From Akebia trifoliata (taxonomy: Eukaryota > Streptophyta > Magnoliopsida > Ranunculales > Lardizabalaceae), in assembly GCA_017979445.1 (NCBI GenBank), contig CM030711.1, forward strand, positions 8,029,221 to 8,093,220: a DNA stretch of 64,000 nt. Direction: 5' to 3'. How positions within the stretch are numbered: the first letter of the stretch is position 1; every line of letters starts with the position of its first letter. The translations under genes were made by a program, and so were the position numbers. The notes below the pieces were generated by a model. That model had not been told where the DNA came from. It did not search any database and worked only from the letters and a program-made list of their open reading frames with translations. Positions 36,861 through 51,740 of this stretch are shown piece after piece.

Positions 36861-37427
36861 AAGCAGTTTTGATTAAGGGGATTCAAAGCGCAAAGCACGG
36901 TTATTCTCAATTCCCATTGTTATTTCTTCATTTTTTTGTTCTGCACTTAAATCTGATTCAAGTTTTTATGGCAACCCTCAGTTTTAATTTCCTTACTGTA
37001 CATTCTCCTCCTTTCACAAAACCCAGTGGAGTCTAGAGTGTTAACCCAATTATTTAGCTCAATTTGGTATTTAAAAGAAGATTTGTTTGATTGTCCGAAA
37101 TGGGTTGTTGTTTTTTACCATAATTTAGAAAACCCATTAACGAAATTCTGTACTTTTACGACATTGATGAAGAAACATATTTGTTTGGGAGGGAGGCTCC
37201 AGTTCTAAAAAGTACATTTTTTGGGGCCCAATTTTTAGTTTTTAAGGAATTTTGATTGTTTTCTGATATGAGTTGTTGGTTTTTATCATAAATTAGAAAA
37301 CCCTTACATAAATCCGAATCCAATGATGTTATAAATCAGAAAACTTGTAAAGGATCAAGTGTTCTTGATGACAACCGTGAAGAAAGACAAGTGGTTTTGT
37401 TAAGAGAGAAGAGACAGAGAGCTCACC
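36861..37427 (+). promoter_or_regulatory. Presumed promoter and 5' leader of PIEZO
   Basis: Lies directly upstream of the PIEZO start codon. It holds no repeat I recognise and only short frames (37026-37208). No TATA box could be assigned confidently. The start itself sits in a good context (CTCACCATGGGG). Confidence 0.4.
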
Positions 37428-40400
37428 ATGGGGAGCTTCCTTGGCGAGTTTGTATTGCCTCTGCTGCTTTTAACAGGTATGCAACTACTTTAGTTATTAA
37501 TAGGTTATTTTTTTCTTAAATGTTGCATGCTAATTAGTTACTGTTTATTGGTTGTGTCTAAGTGAAAAATGTTAATCTCTTAAAATGATCGGGCTAGAAA
37601 ACATTATTGTGAGTTTGTAAAGTTTTTCAAGTGTTAAGAGATTAAGCCTTTGAATGTTAAATTATAGAGAAACTGACAATGTGCATAATGAATGAGAAAT
37701 CGAACTGGGTGGGTGAATCGGGATCTTAGTTTGTGAGTAACTTGTGTGTATGAACTGGGTTTTGAATACAAGCTGGGCTTAGGAAGGAACTTCAGTTAGT
37801 GTCTAAACCATCAAAATGGTTGTGCTATCTTGGGATTGTGGGATCTTCCTTGGTGCATGGACTGCTATTTCGAGGTTATCTGATTCTTTAATTACAAGAA
37901 ACATGGTAGTAGAGTTACAAGTAACATGTCTGATTTTGGAGAATAATGGATTCACCATTTAGGGATGGGTTGTACGCATGGTCAAATAAGTAGAACAATC
38001 CAATATTATGTAGACTAGAGATTCTTGGGAGGAACATTTCCGTCATTTGTATTCATAGACTGGCATCAAACCACATGCCATTGATCCAGGATTTTGGAGC
38101 TATATCAGGTCACCCACACCCTTAGGATTTGAGAATATATTAATTCATTTCTACCCCATAAAGAAAGTTGGGTAATGGTGGAATGATATGAATTCTAAGG
38201 ATGGGTTGGTTTTGTTTTCTGAAGTAAGTTAGAAAGCCTAAAGGAGATTAAAATTTAGAACAAAGAGGAATTTGGTATTTTGGATTTGAAAAGACATGTC
38301 AGGTGCTGAGTGAAATCACATATGATTTTGTAGAGGAATATTGGGCAATGCTTATTTTTATAGATAGAGATAAGTCTGAGGGTATATCTATAGAAGGGAG
38401 ACATGATTGTTAATCTAAAGCTGGTTTTCATAAGATGGTGAAGTTGAAGAGGATTGGTAGGAGATGGAAATCTAGAGTACAATGGTTAAAGAAAGGGACA
38501 ATAACACCAAGTTATTGTATTAACATGAGATCTTAACCTCATCCATTGTACTTTTCTCCATACCATTTGATTTCTGTTTTTCACATCCACTAGAGTTTTT
38601 TATAGAATATATCATCTTTTTCAAAGTTGCCATTCCTTGTTTCTAGAGAAAGGATTTTATGGAGTTTGAATCCCTTTGTGATGCAAAACAACTGTGTTTT
38701 TTTGAAGGAGTAAAACAACTGTGTTTTTTTGAAGGAGGAGCACTCATTCTACGAGTTTATAGCATTTTTAGGCGTTCTTTTTTGTTGATGCAAATACTTT
38801 CATGATTTTGAGGGTTTCTTTTTTGAGCATGTATGCTTGATGGGAGCGGGTGTAAGGAAAATCTAAGAATGATGGTTACTTAGTCAAGATTTTTACCTTT
38901 ACCTTCCTCATAAAATCCAATTGGGAATCTATTAATCTTCTCCTTCACAATGGAATAGCTTGGGGTTTTTGAAAGTCTTCTTTTTGTCCTTCGGGGTTTG
39001 TTGGACTGCCATATACAATTTCATCATCAACTGGTCCATTTCTGCTTTCTCTTCTAGAGGTTGGATCCTATAGAGATTATTACCACTTGCATTATGTTGG
39101 GGCATAGAGAAAGATTGGAACAAGTGAGCATTCGAATGTAAAGAAGGTATTCATGTTCTTGCGTTTATCATCAAGGCTTTCATTTGTTTTTGGACCAAAT
39201 CTTCTCAGGAGTGCACACTTTTGTTTTTAAAGATCTTGTGTTTACATGGGGAACCAATTTGGGGCGAGATGGATGACTAGTGCCTCTTGTTTTTATGTGC
39301 TTTGTATCTTTCTTTGTTCTTCTTATTTATTATTCTTTTTTCCTATCTTTGTAAGGAGATCCCTTTGTCCTTCTTTACCTGTTCTCTTTCTTTCCTTAAT
39401 ATGAAATTGTTTCTATAATTCGATTGTTTACTGATCAAAACAAAAAAAAAAAAAAATGAAAAGTCCTTGGGGCAAGGAGGTGCTTTGCTTGAACTTTGTT
39501 TCACCATAGATTTTGAACTGTCACACTTCTAAGTTGTGATTGCATCTAATGAAACTTGTAAGTTCTGTTGCTAGTTTTCTTTTCTCATAATCTACATATG
39601 ACATTTATGCAAGTTTCTTTAGATAATTGTGCATTTTTTTTACCTTTTTTCCAATTTACACGTGCATATTTTTTTGCTGCTTTGCCAATTGACATGTAGT
39701 CTTTCTCTCTCTCTCTTTTCTCTTCCTTTCATGCAGCTGCTTTACTCGACTGGAATTTGCTCTCTCTGGTTGATTTGTTAACTTTCCTTGTCTATCAATT
39801 TACTGCTCTACAAATAGGTAAGCTGCTTTCTGTATTTTTTTTCCTTGGGATTCTTTTGATGCTTCTGAACAAGTTTTGCTTGTATGGAATTCCTCATTTT
39901 TTTTTTTTTTTTGGATGAGTTGCTGTTTATATGAAAGCTGGTCACTTGGGCAGAGATGGTCATCTTCTTTGTGAAAGACCTCTTGTTCTGATCAAGTTCT
40001 AAAACATTGTCATTGTCAAGGTTGAAAATCACATCTCAAGGCATTTTCTCGGTCTTCATGGCACATGGAACAAACCATGTCAATAGACTTGCCCTTAATT
40101 TATCATCTATTGTAGCTACTTATACATTTTCACTAATGCATTCATTTCTAATTTTATCTGTCTTACTGTTTATACTCATTACTCCTAACTTACTCATCCT
40201 GCTACACAATCTGTGAATATGTTGTTTCTTAATTGCCAACGTTCAGCTCCATAAAACATAGTCGGTCCTACTGCAGTCTAATAAATCTTCAATTTGGTTG
40301 GATGTCAAATAGCACTCTAGAAGCATCCTCCACTTGAATCATCGAATCCATCTTTGATGCCCATATAACCTACAAACATTTATAGATCTGTGACCACATG

Positions 40401-43400
40401 ATTTGAGTTCCATAGATGACCTAAAAATATGATGTTTACTGCAATTTACTACTACTTGTCCCCTACAACCACATACACTAGTTAGAATCACACTTTTGTT
40501 GATGATATGCTAAAATACATTACCCTAAACCATATTTGATGCTTATATAAATTAAATTGTGATGTTTAGAGCAGTAATACTCGTCCTCCACACCCCACTT
40601 AGAAAATTTCTAAAGTTTTAGTATCTTTTATGAGATATATTGTCTATGTGTTGTGGAGGGTGCTTCATCTATTCCCTGAGTATTGTTAATCCTCTGATAG
40701 TTTAAAATTTTGTCTTGAGGCAATGTTTCACTTTGGAGAAAAACTGAGACAATCTTGAATCTTGACTGAAATTCTGAGACAAGCTGAAACATTACCGAAA
40801 ATTAACTGTCGGCTGAAAATTTACAAAATTGCCAACCTACTTTAAGTATAACTATAGTCATAACTTTCCTTTTATGGCTCTTTTAAAAAGTAATATATAT
40901 ATATATATTTGAATTTTCTAAAGTTCCGTGATTTCTACTTTATAAGTTGATATACAATAAAAATGGTAACATTATATATTACTATTTGCAACAATCTGAA
41001 AATTTTCTGTAATACCCTTAGAAAATTTACTGTTTATGACTAGTAATGATGTATACAAAAGTAGTATGGCTATTTTAACAACCGTTTTCGTTTTTGATAA
41101 ATTTTCCATTCTATTTATCTAATAAAACTCGTATTATTCATAAAATCTTTATTAGTGGGAAAAGCACTACACATTGCCATTACTTAAGAAACAAATGCAT
41201 CACTGTGCATTCCTCCTAGTCTATTTAATCAATGTTTAGAGACCGTGTAGTCAACTTGACTTGGTCAGAACTCAGATTGGTTTTGTAAGTTTTTTACCTA
41301 TAAAAAATGAAGGAAATTTTTTTATATTTATTTTCCCTAAAAAATGAAGGACCTTTAATTTGGCTTACCAAAAATCCCTGTCTAGAAAGTGGTAACTAAA
41401 TTTGAAAGAAGTTAGAAAGGTTGCTGGATGGTCCTCATCGAGTCTCAGGCTTTTATTTATTGGTTTTGGTTATTTTCTTACTGGGTGTATCCCATGCAAT
41501 CTCTGTCTTATATTGTCAAAATGAGTTTCCCTTTTATTTTTAGGGTGACTATAATTGATCAAGGTTCTTAATTGTACTGACTTCTCATTTTTATCTTATA
41601 GGATTTTGTTTTTGGAGACGATCTTTTTTGTCATGGTTTATTGTTATCTTTTCCCTGTTTGCCATCCTATCACATGCAATATTCCATATTATTTGGCTTG
41701 TTGAGGGGGAACAATGGAGTATTGCAGATGCTTGGTGGGCAAAGCTGATTGGATTTGTGAGGTAAAATTTGATGCTTAAGCTGTATCTAATATTTTATTC
41801 CTTGATTGGAGTCTCCTTATGTACATTTCTGTGACTAGGTTACTTTGTGTTAAAACTTAAAAATGCATTTCTCCATACTAAAGTGGACTCTTTTGCAGTG
41901 TCCAGCCCTCAGCATCTCCATCTATAATTTGCTTCTTGGTGGTACAATTGTTAGCTGCTTTTGTTGCTTTAGTGGATGTCTATTTGAGTAGATGGGGTCT
42001 ACTCCGATTGCGAGATTCTTGTTGGGAGCATATGTCATCATCTATAGAACGTTTAGGTTCGTCCACTAGTAGTTGCAACCTGATATATTTTTTTTATATA
42101 TAATTGTTTTTTTCCTATCTAGCTGTAGAGTTCTTCCATGGACGAGCAAGTATATTGCCATTATTAAAGACATGCATACTGGATTTGTAACTAGTATTGG
42201 GACAGTTGGTGGTGAGTGAGACGAGGGAGCTCTAGTTGTACCAGGATCAACCTTAAGTACGATATATTTTTTTTCACTAGTTGGGGATGGATTGACTGGT
42301 CATATTCAAGGAGCAGTCCCTTATTGTGTATTATTTGTAGATAACATAGTGTTGTTCAATGGAAAAAAGATAAGTAGCAACAAGACAAAATATATAGTGC
42401 AACTTAGTAAGAATACTCATAGGGATGAGACACTAGTTAAGATTGACGATAATAAATACCCCAAGGAGGTTACTTCAGAGAATGAGTGTAGCAAGGATGA
42501 GGATGCTGAAATGGATGAGTGTTAAAAGTTGGGAAGACGAAATCATAAATGAGTACATTGGAGAGAATTTAAGAACAGATCCCAATTGGAAATAAAATAA
42601 ATGAAAGTTGATTGAGTTGGTTTGGCATGTACAATGAAGACCAATAATGGCAACAGTGAGAATAAGCATTTTTGCGCAAGTCAAAGGCTCTAAATGGTTA
42701 AGTGAAGGGCCAAAAATAACATGGACAGTGGTTGTTAGACAAGATATGGGTACACATGCCTTGGCTGAAGATGCTGATCAAGGAAAAGTTGAATGGTGAA
42801 CTAGGATTCATGTTTTAGACCCTAATATTAACTATTAATTTAAATGCTGATAATCTTATAAAATATGAAGTATAAGGTTATTATGAAATTAGGAAGAATA
42901 TTCCCAACATCTACCACCTTGTTAGCCCCTCTAAGGATATGAGAAAAAAAGGATGGTTCAACCCAAGTTCTAAATTTTATCTCAAGGCAATGTTTCGTTT
43001 AGAAGAAAAATCTAGATGGCCTCATTTGAAACATCCTGAGACAATACAAAAGATCTAATGTTTTGTTCTGATCACAGCTGAAATTAGAATGTTTTGTCAA
43101 AACTAAATGAGCCTCTGAACCTTGGCTCAACCTCTGACAAGTTCCCTTTATGATCTATAATATGTGATTATCTCCAAGAGGCATACCACATTTCTTTTGT
43201 CATGGTAATTATGATGAATTGATTTATGTTGACATCATTTAGAAAAAAAAAATATTTATGTTGACAACAAGACTTATAACCCCTAAAAGAGAAATCCTTC
43301 GGTCTCTAACCTATTTTGTTGTTTGCTGGGGCATTTGGTTGGAATAGAACAATAGGGTCTTTGAAGGGAAGGCTCATCCATTGCATGAGGTTCTTGTATC

Positions 43401-46400
43401 CAAAATGGGACTATTCTTTTCTCAGAGGAGAATCTTCAAAGGTTTTAGAGGAGTCTTTTTTGAAGATTTTTTGTTTAAGTGGGATCTTATCTGTGATGAT
43501 TGAATGCTCTGTTTTTTGTTTTTGTTTGTTTTTTTACCTTGTTAGATTGTTGCCTTTACCGCACTTCTCTTTTCTTATTACTAAAACTTTTATCTATCAA
43601 CAAATAAATGGCCTCTTAAGATGGAACCCTTGAAACAATTCTTTGGAGTCAACTTTGTCAGAATCTGTTATCCCCACCAGACAAGAAAAAACCTTGATGA
43701 TTTAGCTGGCTCATCCCTAAACACCCTCGTGTATCGGTAGGCCTCAGAAGACCTTGTATGGTAACGCTCACATTTGAATGCTTGGTCTCTTCTTATAAAT
43801 TATAGCTTATACAAATTATATTTTTGCAACTTGGAAACTAAATAAACATACTAAAATCTTCCAACATAAGTCACCATTCCACCGTATGGCACTGAATCAT
43901 ATTTCAATTGCCTTGTCGTGTCTCCATATAGCTTCAAAATGTTCCTTTTTTTGTAGTGGTTTATGTATAAAAAGGGAACTGGCCCCCATGCACTATATAG
44001 GCGAAGACCTAATAGATTGAGATGACTATCGAAGGTCAAAAAATTCAACAAATGCTAACCTTCCCCCATTACGGTAGAGTTCCATTTGAATACATAAACC
44101 ACACAAAGAGGAGTTGAAATTCCTTGAAGACCATTTAAATATAAGAGACTTTTATCCTCTATTGGATAGAAAGCTACTCCTCTTTACCATTAAAATTCAC
44201 TTGTTCCTCTGCTTCCATAAGCTCCAATAAAATGGCTCAAAGGTATTAATATTTTTTTCATGGACATCATCATTATTATATTTTTGTGTTTTTTCTTTTA
44301 GCCTTTATAATAAATTACTTTTTGGGAGACTTCCAAGATAGTACTAGTCATGATTCAACATATCAAAAGTGATGAAGAGAGCCACCCAAACTTCCACAGT
44401 CATTCCTCATTGGAGACTTTCTCATTCTAGGTTTGCCTTGCATATTATACAATGGTTCACAGTAATCTTCTTATGGCTGATTGGATGGTCAACATTCAAG
44501 ATTTTTTCCAAACATACTATCCACATAAACATGACCACTTTTGAAGGAATCCTGAATCCTAGATTGAAACTAGCTGGAAAGGAGGAAGAAAGTGACCAAT
44601 TCAAGACCACACAAAAGGAGTGCACCAGAAGGAACCACTATGATCCTCGACACCATGTTCTTTTATCTTTTGAGTTAGGACAAATCTTGACTCCCGTATG
44701 GAAAGAGAGGAGACTAGAAATACATTTGAACTCTCAATCATTAATATTCCTCAATCCAAGATCTCGAGAAATATCTGCATTTCCAACAAGCAAGCAGTTC
44801 ATCATGAGATAACCTTTCAGGTCTGACAAGTAGAATGTTCTGTGAAGGCAACCTTAAATGGGTCATCTCGACGCCAACCAACTTCCAAAAGCCAAGTTCA
44901 TGTTTGAGGGTATGCCCTTCCAAATGTTGACATAACTTTCTCATCATCCAACCAAAATTTCTAATGCTGTATTTGTATACCACTCTACTCTGTAGACTGT
45001 TATATCCTCATAAAATCTTCATAGCCATTTTCTTTGGAGATCTAAAATCGTAGTTTTTAGCTTCTTGATACGTAAGTCACCACCCTTTTTTGGAGACACA
45101 TGATATGCTGTTTCACTAGGTGGGTACCTGAACATGTCATTTGGCCCATTCCATGGGAAATTTATGATAAAACTTTCCAATCTATTCACATCACTCATTG
45201 GGATGGTAAATAAAGACATGTAACGCATTGGGAGATTAGACAATGTGCATTTGACAAGGATTTACCCATGCTTTTTATTAAAACTTTAAAGTGTTGGTGT
45301 CTAGATATTTTTCGGTCATATGAGATTTTAGATCATGATTTTACCTCCATTGGATAAATTCCATCTCTTTCAAGATGGCAACCTCCTGCCAACCCTCTCA
45401 ATTACTGGATCCCAAATATTTTTCCAACTATGATTGCCCCCCGAAGGGAGGCCAAGATAAGTAGGAAGGATGGAGCCTGGACAACCCAAAAAGTCGATTG
45501 TGGAAGTGGATGTTAATTATTTGCTTTTGTAATCTGTTTCTTTGTGGTTCTGTAGACTGGTAGTGGTCCTGCTGTAAGTCGTTCTTTATAATATCTAGTA
45601 GTTTGTCAGGATTGTCCAAACATCTTATGCTTTGCATATTGATTGTCCAAACATCTTATTCTTTGCATATTGGGTTTCCCCCTACTTATCTGACATGACT
45701 GTTCATTTGAGTTGACAAAATCATCTGTGGTTTAAAGTTTTACTTTGATCAGCTGTATCAGTTTCTTGATGGCTGAGTTGGACTGGGACTTATTCTTTAG
45801 GCTTTCATTGCCATGTTAGTTCAAGAAATTCATGTATCAAATATTGAATTTTGTATTGATTTTGGGTTATTTTCTTATTTTGCTACAAGGTTCTCATCTC
45901 AGGGTTGCCTGCTGCTTACTGTTACCTGCTATTCAGCTGGTCGTGGGTATCAGTCATCCCTCATGGGTTTCTCTACCATTCTTTATATGTAGCTGTGTCG
46001 GTCTTATTGATTGGTCTCTAACAAGCAACTTTTTGGGCCTCTTTCGGTAAGTGTTTTCAAATTTCTTTTTAATGGCTGGTGTGTTTATCTTAATCTATTT
46101 TAATTAGGTATTAGTCCCTTTGGATAGCTTATGTTCGATCCCTGGGTTGGAGGTGGTGGAGGCCTCTTCTAATTTATGCAGGTTTCAGCATCGTCCTGCT
46201 TTATATGTACCAGCTTCCTATTGAGTTGCCGAAGATGTTCCAACTGGTAGCAAATTTCATTGGACTTTACAAACTATCTGCAACCGTGGAGTGGCCAGAA
46301 CTCTTTTCTGCTCTTTCTCTTATAGTTTTCTATTTCATGGTATGCATCTGGTGTTCCAGTTTGGATCCATGAACCCTATTTTTTTAATTGATAAGCTTTT

Positions 46401-49400
46401 TGATCCATGAACCCGCTATGAAATTTAAGAAAAAAATGTTCTTTAAGTTCAAAGATTTGTTCTATAAGTTAAAAAAATGTTCATGGTGTGTGTGTGTATG
46501 TGCGAGTGCACGAGTACGTGCGTGTGTGTGCTTTCATATATCATTTCCCTTTTGTTCAATATTGTGTAGTTTATATTTTCACAAAGTTTGAAACTCGGTT
46601 GAGCCTAGGATACAAGTGTAAATTTCTTTGGGGCTCTTGACTGATCCTTCTTGAGTTCCTGCAATCCTGAATCTTTATACCATGCTGAAGAAAGAAAATT
46701 TTCTGGCTGCTAGTGTCAACATCGACCCATTATCGTGGTTTACCTGGTTTAGGATGTTGGTGTATATGAATGTTCAAATAAAGCAGCTTATTGTTACTTG
46801 ACTCTTACTCTTCAATTATAATCTATATAACAACTACATAGAACTTATATTGTTTTTTCTCTGTTGGACACTTGCACCCTTGTCAACACTTCAGGCACAC
46901 ATCGTGTCACACTCTTATTTTACTGACTTTCTAGAGAAAATGAAAAGTTACATTACATCTTTGTTCAGAAGCATCTCACATTTTGAGATTATTTTTTGTA
47001 AAATTCCTTACAAATGCTTTATAAATCCATAATAAAAATATGCAATGAGGAGTTGATACATTACATTAGTCCTTATCAAAAGAAAGAGCAAGCGAAAGAA
47101 AAGGGGGAATGGAGAAGCTGATATTGCCATTTTTGGCCTTTGGGTGCGAATTGAGGGACTCCCATTAGGTCATGAGTACTTGGTAGCTTGTCTAAGTGTT
47201 AAATATTACACTGTAATATGGCTTAGAGTATTCTTAATGTATTTGTGATTCCCATTTAATGTGTTTTGGGTTTAGTCCTACGTTGCTTGCAAGTTCCTTT
47301 TGTTTTTGGCCTCTATCTATATAAAGTAGCTTAGTTTTCTAAGTAACACATTCAATATAATAGAACTATTTTCTTATATTGGTATTATAGCACTTGGTCA
47401 TTTGATCAAGTTCTAAGTTCCTACAACACTACACTTCTTTAGTGGGCACCAACAGTATCGCCCCACGTGCTTATGCCTCTTTTCTCTATTCATTCAATAT
47501 TTTCTTCAAGCATTTGTGGGTAATTTTCATTACAGTTACTTTTCGTTGCAATATTGGTCATCATGGTACTCTTCATCCCAATTTCTATTGACAATATTGA
47601 GCATGGTCCCATTCATATCAAAAGTGTGGTTTTATTTGGTGATCGAAGTTTGAGAACACAACCCTTCTATTACTTGTTCCATCTTGTTCCTTCTTTTCTT
47701 ATGAAACCTTAGAAACCATGTATGATTGTTCCATTTTTGGGTCTTCACCTAAGGGGGATTGTCTCCAGTAGGATCAATTTTATAGGATTTGCATGCCATG
47801 GGTTTTTAGTTGTTACCATATGCAATGTATTATTTGTTTGGCCAAGTAGTTGGTCGATATATGGTTTATTGGTGTGTACCAAGACCAATCGATCATTGTC
47901 ATTAGTAGTTGTGTTTTCCTCCTATTTGTGGAGAAGTATGTAATTGTAACCATTAACCCAAGGGGTTGGCCTAGTGGCAAGCCGAGCCTTGAAAAGCTTC
48001 TCAAGAAGGGTAGGTCAAGTGTTCAAAACCCCACGAAGCAATGAATTCCTTGAGACCACCCTCCAGGGTCTGGTAGACCCTCAACTCAACTAGTTGCACG
48101 TAGGACTTTCCAAGGGGTGGTGCGTGTGACCGTGGGATTAGTCTCACCCGAAGGGTGGGGATACCCATGAGAAGCCAAAACTAAATAAATAAATAAATGT
48201 AGTTGTGACAATTGAATGAAACTATTTGCATCAAGATTAAGTCACTTGATATGAACCCAATACATAGAAAATACCTTGGTGTCATTAGTGTGGAAAGGTC
48301 AAGCCTGTATCCCTCTAGGGTCGTAACATACCACCACGCTCCACAACAAATGTTGGTTGTTGCCTACTTTGTGGTGGCTTTCACTTTAGTAACCTTCCTC
48401 TTGGGCCCTTAGGTTGTCCCTTCCACTATTGCCCACCGATGGCCACTTTGTGGTGACTTTCACTTTGGTACCCTTCCTTTTGAGCCCCTAGGCAACCCTT
48501 TCCCCAAGTTGCTTCCCCTGAGGTTTGACCTGGAGATTTGGTGTTGGCAATGATACCAAATGATACGAACCTAACAATTACACCAAAAATACCTAGGTGT
48601 TAATCGTGCGGAAAATTAAACCCATATCTTTTTGGGGTTGTAATATACCACCACGCTCCATAGTCAACGTTTGTGGCGGCCTACTCTTTGGCGGCTTTCA
48701 CTTTGGTACCCTTGTTTTGGGTCCTTAGGTTGCCCTTTCCACTAACATCCTTGATTCCCACTCTGTGGAGTCTTTCTCCCTAGTACCCTTCTTTTTGGGC
48801 ACCTAGGCACCCCTTTCCCCAAGTTCCTCCTTTCAATGTTTGAAACCGTGACGTCGTGTTGGCTATGATATTAAATGATACGATCCCCACCGCTACACCA
48901 AGCGGAAAGTTAAGCCCATATTCCTTTAGGGTTGTAACATGACCTCTATCGATTTCAGCAGGACTGTGAAGCATTTAAGCGTTGAACCATGTGCATAATG
49001 GATAAAAAGTGGTTACAAACAGCTATGGGCTAGTTGGAGCATTAGCATCATTGTCATTTTTACTCCAACTTGAGGGGGAGGGGGAGAGGGGGGGCGGGGG
49101 GGTGGGGGGGGGGGTGTCAAGATAGTAGTTTAAATCATATTTAGTCATTAATTTATTGTAGTTTTGGCATTTTTTGTATGTTGTGGGTTTGATCTGACAT
49201 TGCCTGCTAGTTACTTTCGTACCTTCGAGGGGGGGGGGGGGTTGAAGATAGTAGTTTAAATCATATTCAGTCTTTACTTTATTGTAGTTTTGCCATTTTT
49301 TGTATGTTGTGGGTTTGATCCAACATTGCCTGCAAGTTACTGTTGTACTTTGTTGCATCCTATTGAATGAAACTATTTTTCATAACAACAACATTATAAG

Positions 49401-51708
49401 TCATGTCCATGGATTTGTTGGCATTTTGGGCTTCTTTAAGGTGTTGCGTTCAACACCCTGTACTTTGTTAACATTAACACAGGTTTTTCATTGTTACATA
49501 AGTTATAATTAAGTCTTAGCAAGTTCAAATTTTGGGTAGTGCAAGGTGTACTTGTTCATTTACTGCCTTTTTCCCCCCAAGTTTTATTTATCTGCTTGTC
49601 CTTGATTACTCTTTCTATATAATGGCTTATGTTACTGGCATCTGCACTCACTTTTTATTGTTCTGTTCTCTACTAGTTATCCAATATCAAATGCGACTTG
49701 GAGGAAATGGATTTTATTATGACCACAAGAGAAAGCAACTTGACAGAGCAACTTCTTCCATCAAAGCATTCATTTTTTATTCGTGAATCAAGGTAATTAA
49801 TTGGGTGCATCTTATACTGTGGTCCAAACTATGCTATTTCCCATTTAGAATCTTCTTTCGTACTAGTCAAATATATTAAATGTAGAGGGCGTGAGGTCTA
49901 AATCGAGGTAATTGATTTGGTGCATTAAGTCTTGTGATCCAAATTGTGCCCTTTTCCATCAAGAATTTCTCTTTTCCATCAAGAATTTCTTTCATATTAG
50001 ACAATATCCTCATATAAAAAAAAGACATTGTATGGTCGTGAGTCTAGAATCAAGGTAATTAACTAGGTGCATTTTATCTTGTGGTCCAAACTGTGCCATT
50101 TCCTATCATGAATGATAATAGGAAAATACAATGCATTTAGAGCATAAGCATGTGCACCCTCCTGTATAAGCATATGTAATCTCCAAAGTGGTTATGCAAA
50201 TTTGGAGTTAAATAAACATGCCTTTGATGTGATTTTGACCTAAGATGGCAATAGGACTCTAGGGTATGGTGAAATTAGACCATGTTATGGTTGAGAGGTA
50301 AAGGGACGTTTGAATTCATAAAGTGGCCTTAGAGTTGGGAATGGGTGAAATCGCCTCAACCCGTTTTCACTAAATAGTGGATAAGGATTTATTAATGAGG
50401 GACTTTTGAGAAATGGGAGTCGCCACCTAGTTTAGGTCTAAGAACCATAAATAACTCCAAATGGATATGGGTCGATCCACGGATCAGAGAGATGGATAAG
50501 GAGTCAGATTACGGGTTTTGGAAGGTGTTAGGTACCGAACCCGCCCGATCAAAGTGATCGGTCTCTATTACAATCCAAAATCATCGTATGGTCAACATAT
50601 AAAGACTACGGTCAAAGTCACAGTCCAATCATCTTCACCAATTTATGTTGGATTTTCCAACCAAATTTCATGGCTAAAAATTATCCCAATTATCACATGA
50701 TCCTTCTCTGAATTCCACAAAATATGGAAGGGTTTGAAAAAACCCTAATTAGCTCCATGTCCTGAAATCAATTAAGAAACTCCACCTGCAAGTATTCCTC
50801 AAACTGTCCAAAATAGAAAATCATGAGAATATCCTAAACAAGAAGATTACAAATAGAAACCTGTCAAATTGGGACTTAAACATTTCTAAATTAGGAACGT
50901 AAAATTTCTTAAATTAGAATTCAAGAGATATATGCTAAATCCCCAAATTAAAAATTTAAAAAGATACATTTTCTAAAATAGAACATTCAAAAAATGTAAA
51001 TTTCTAAATTTGAACCTTCTAAATATGAGAATGCAAAATCTTTTAAATTGGGAAAATTTTGAAATATGAAACTTCTAAATTAGAAATCTGTGAACGTACA
51101 TTCTCCCAAAATAGAAAAAATCACGCAACCTCATGTTAGAAAGTTCCCGAATACAAGTCTTCCAACGATTCACCAATAATTTTCTAAAAGAAGAGTTATA
51201 TAAAAATGAAGTCCCAAATTAGAAGATCATGGATTTGTTAGGAATCAACAAATTGGAAATTGACAAATATCATCGCGAAAAAATTCCAAGTTAGAAAGAA
51301 CAATCCACAAGAAAATTCTCATATTCATGAATTCCTAAAATAACCAAACGAACATGCACACATGATTTTCGATTTTTGTCAAAATAGCTATCATTCAATA
51401 ACATGCATAGCCGTCAAGTCAAGGAATACATTGATCACATGGAAAAATCTTAAAATAATACAAAGAACTCGAACATCATCATATATCATGTAAATCCAAC
51501 CCGATCATAGTAATCATGATAAAATAAAAAAAAATCCTATAATCCTACCAACATGCAAAAAATAAAAAAATAAAACGAAATAAAAATAAAAATAAAACAC
51601 CTAGAAACCTACATAAAAAAAACTAAAGAATAAAAAATTTTCCTAACCTATTGACATGCAAAAAAACCTATGAATACGTAAAAGAACAAATAAAACACAA
51701 AAATTATG

Positions 51709-51740
<32 letters not shown>

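Noticed and set aside
38932..39123. Small minus-strand protein MFQSFSMPQHNASG
   Set aside because: Lies in degraded LINE sequence within PIEZO intron 1, no family resemblance.
47955..48030. tRNA gene
   Set aside because: Box A and box B are present but no cloverleaf or anticodon arm; it is the head of a SINE.
49023..49358. Proline-rich minus-strand frame
   Set aside because: Product of G-rich tandem repeats read in reverse; the repeat explains it.
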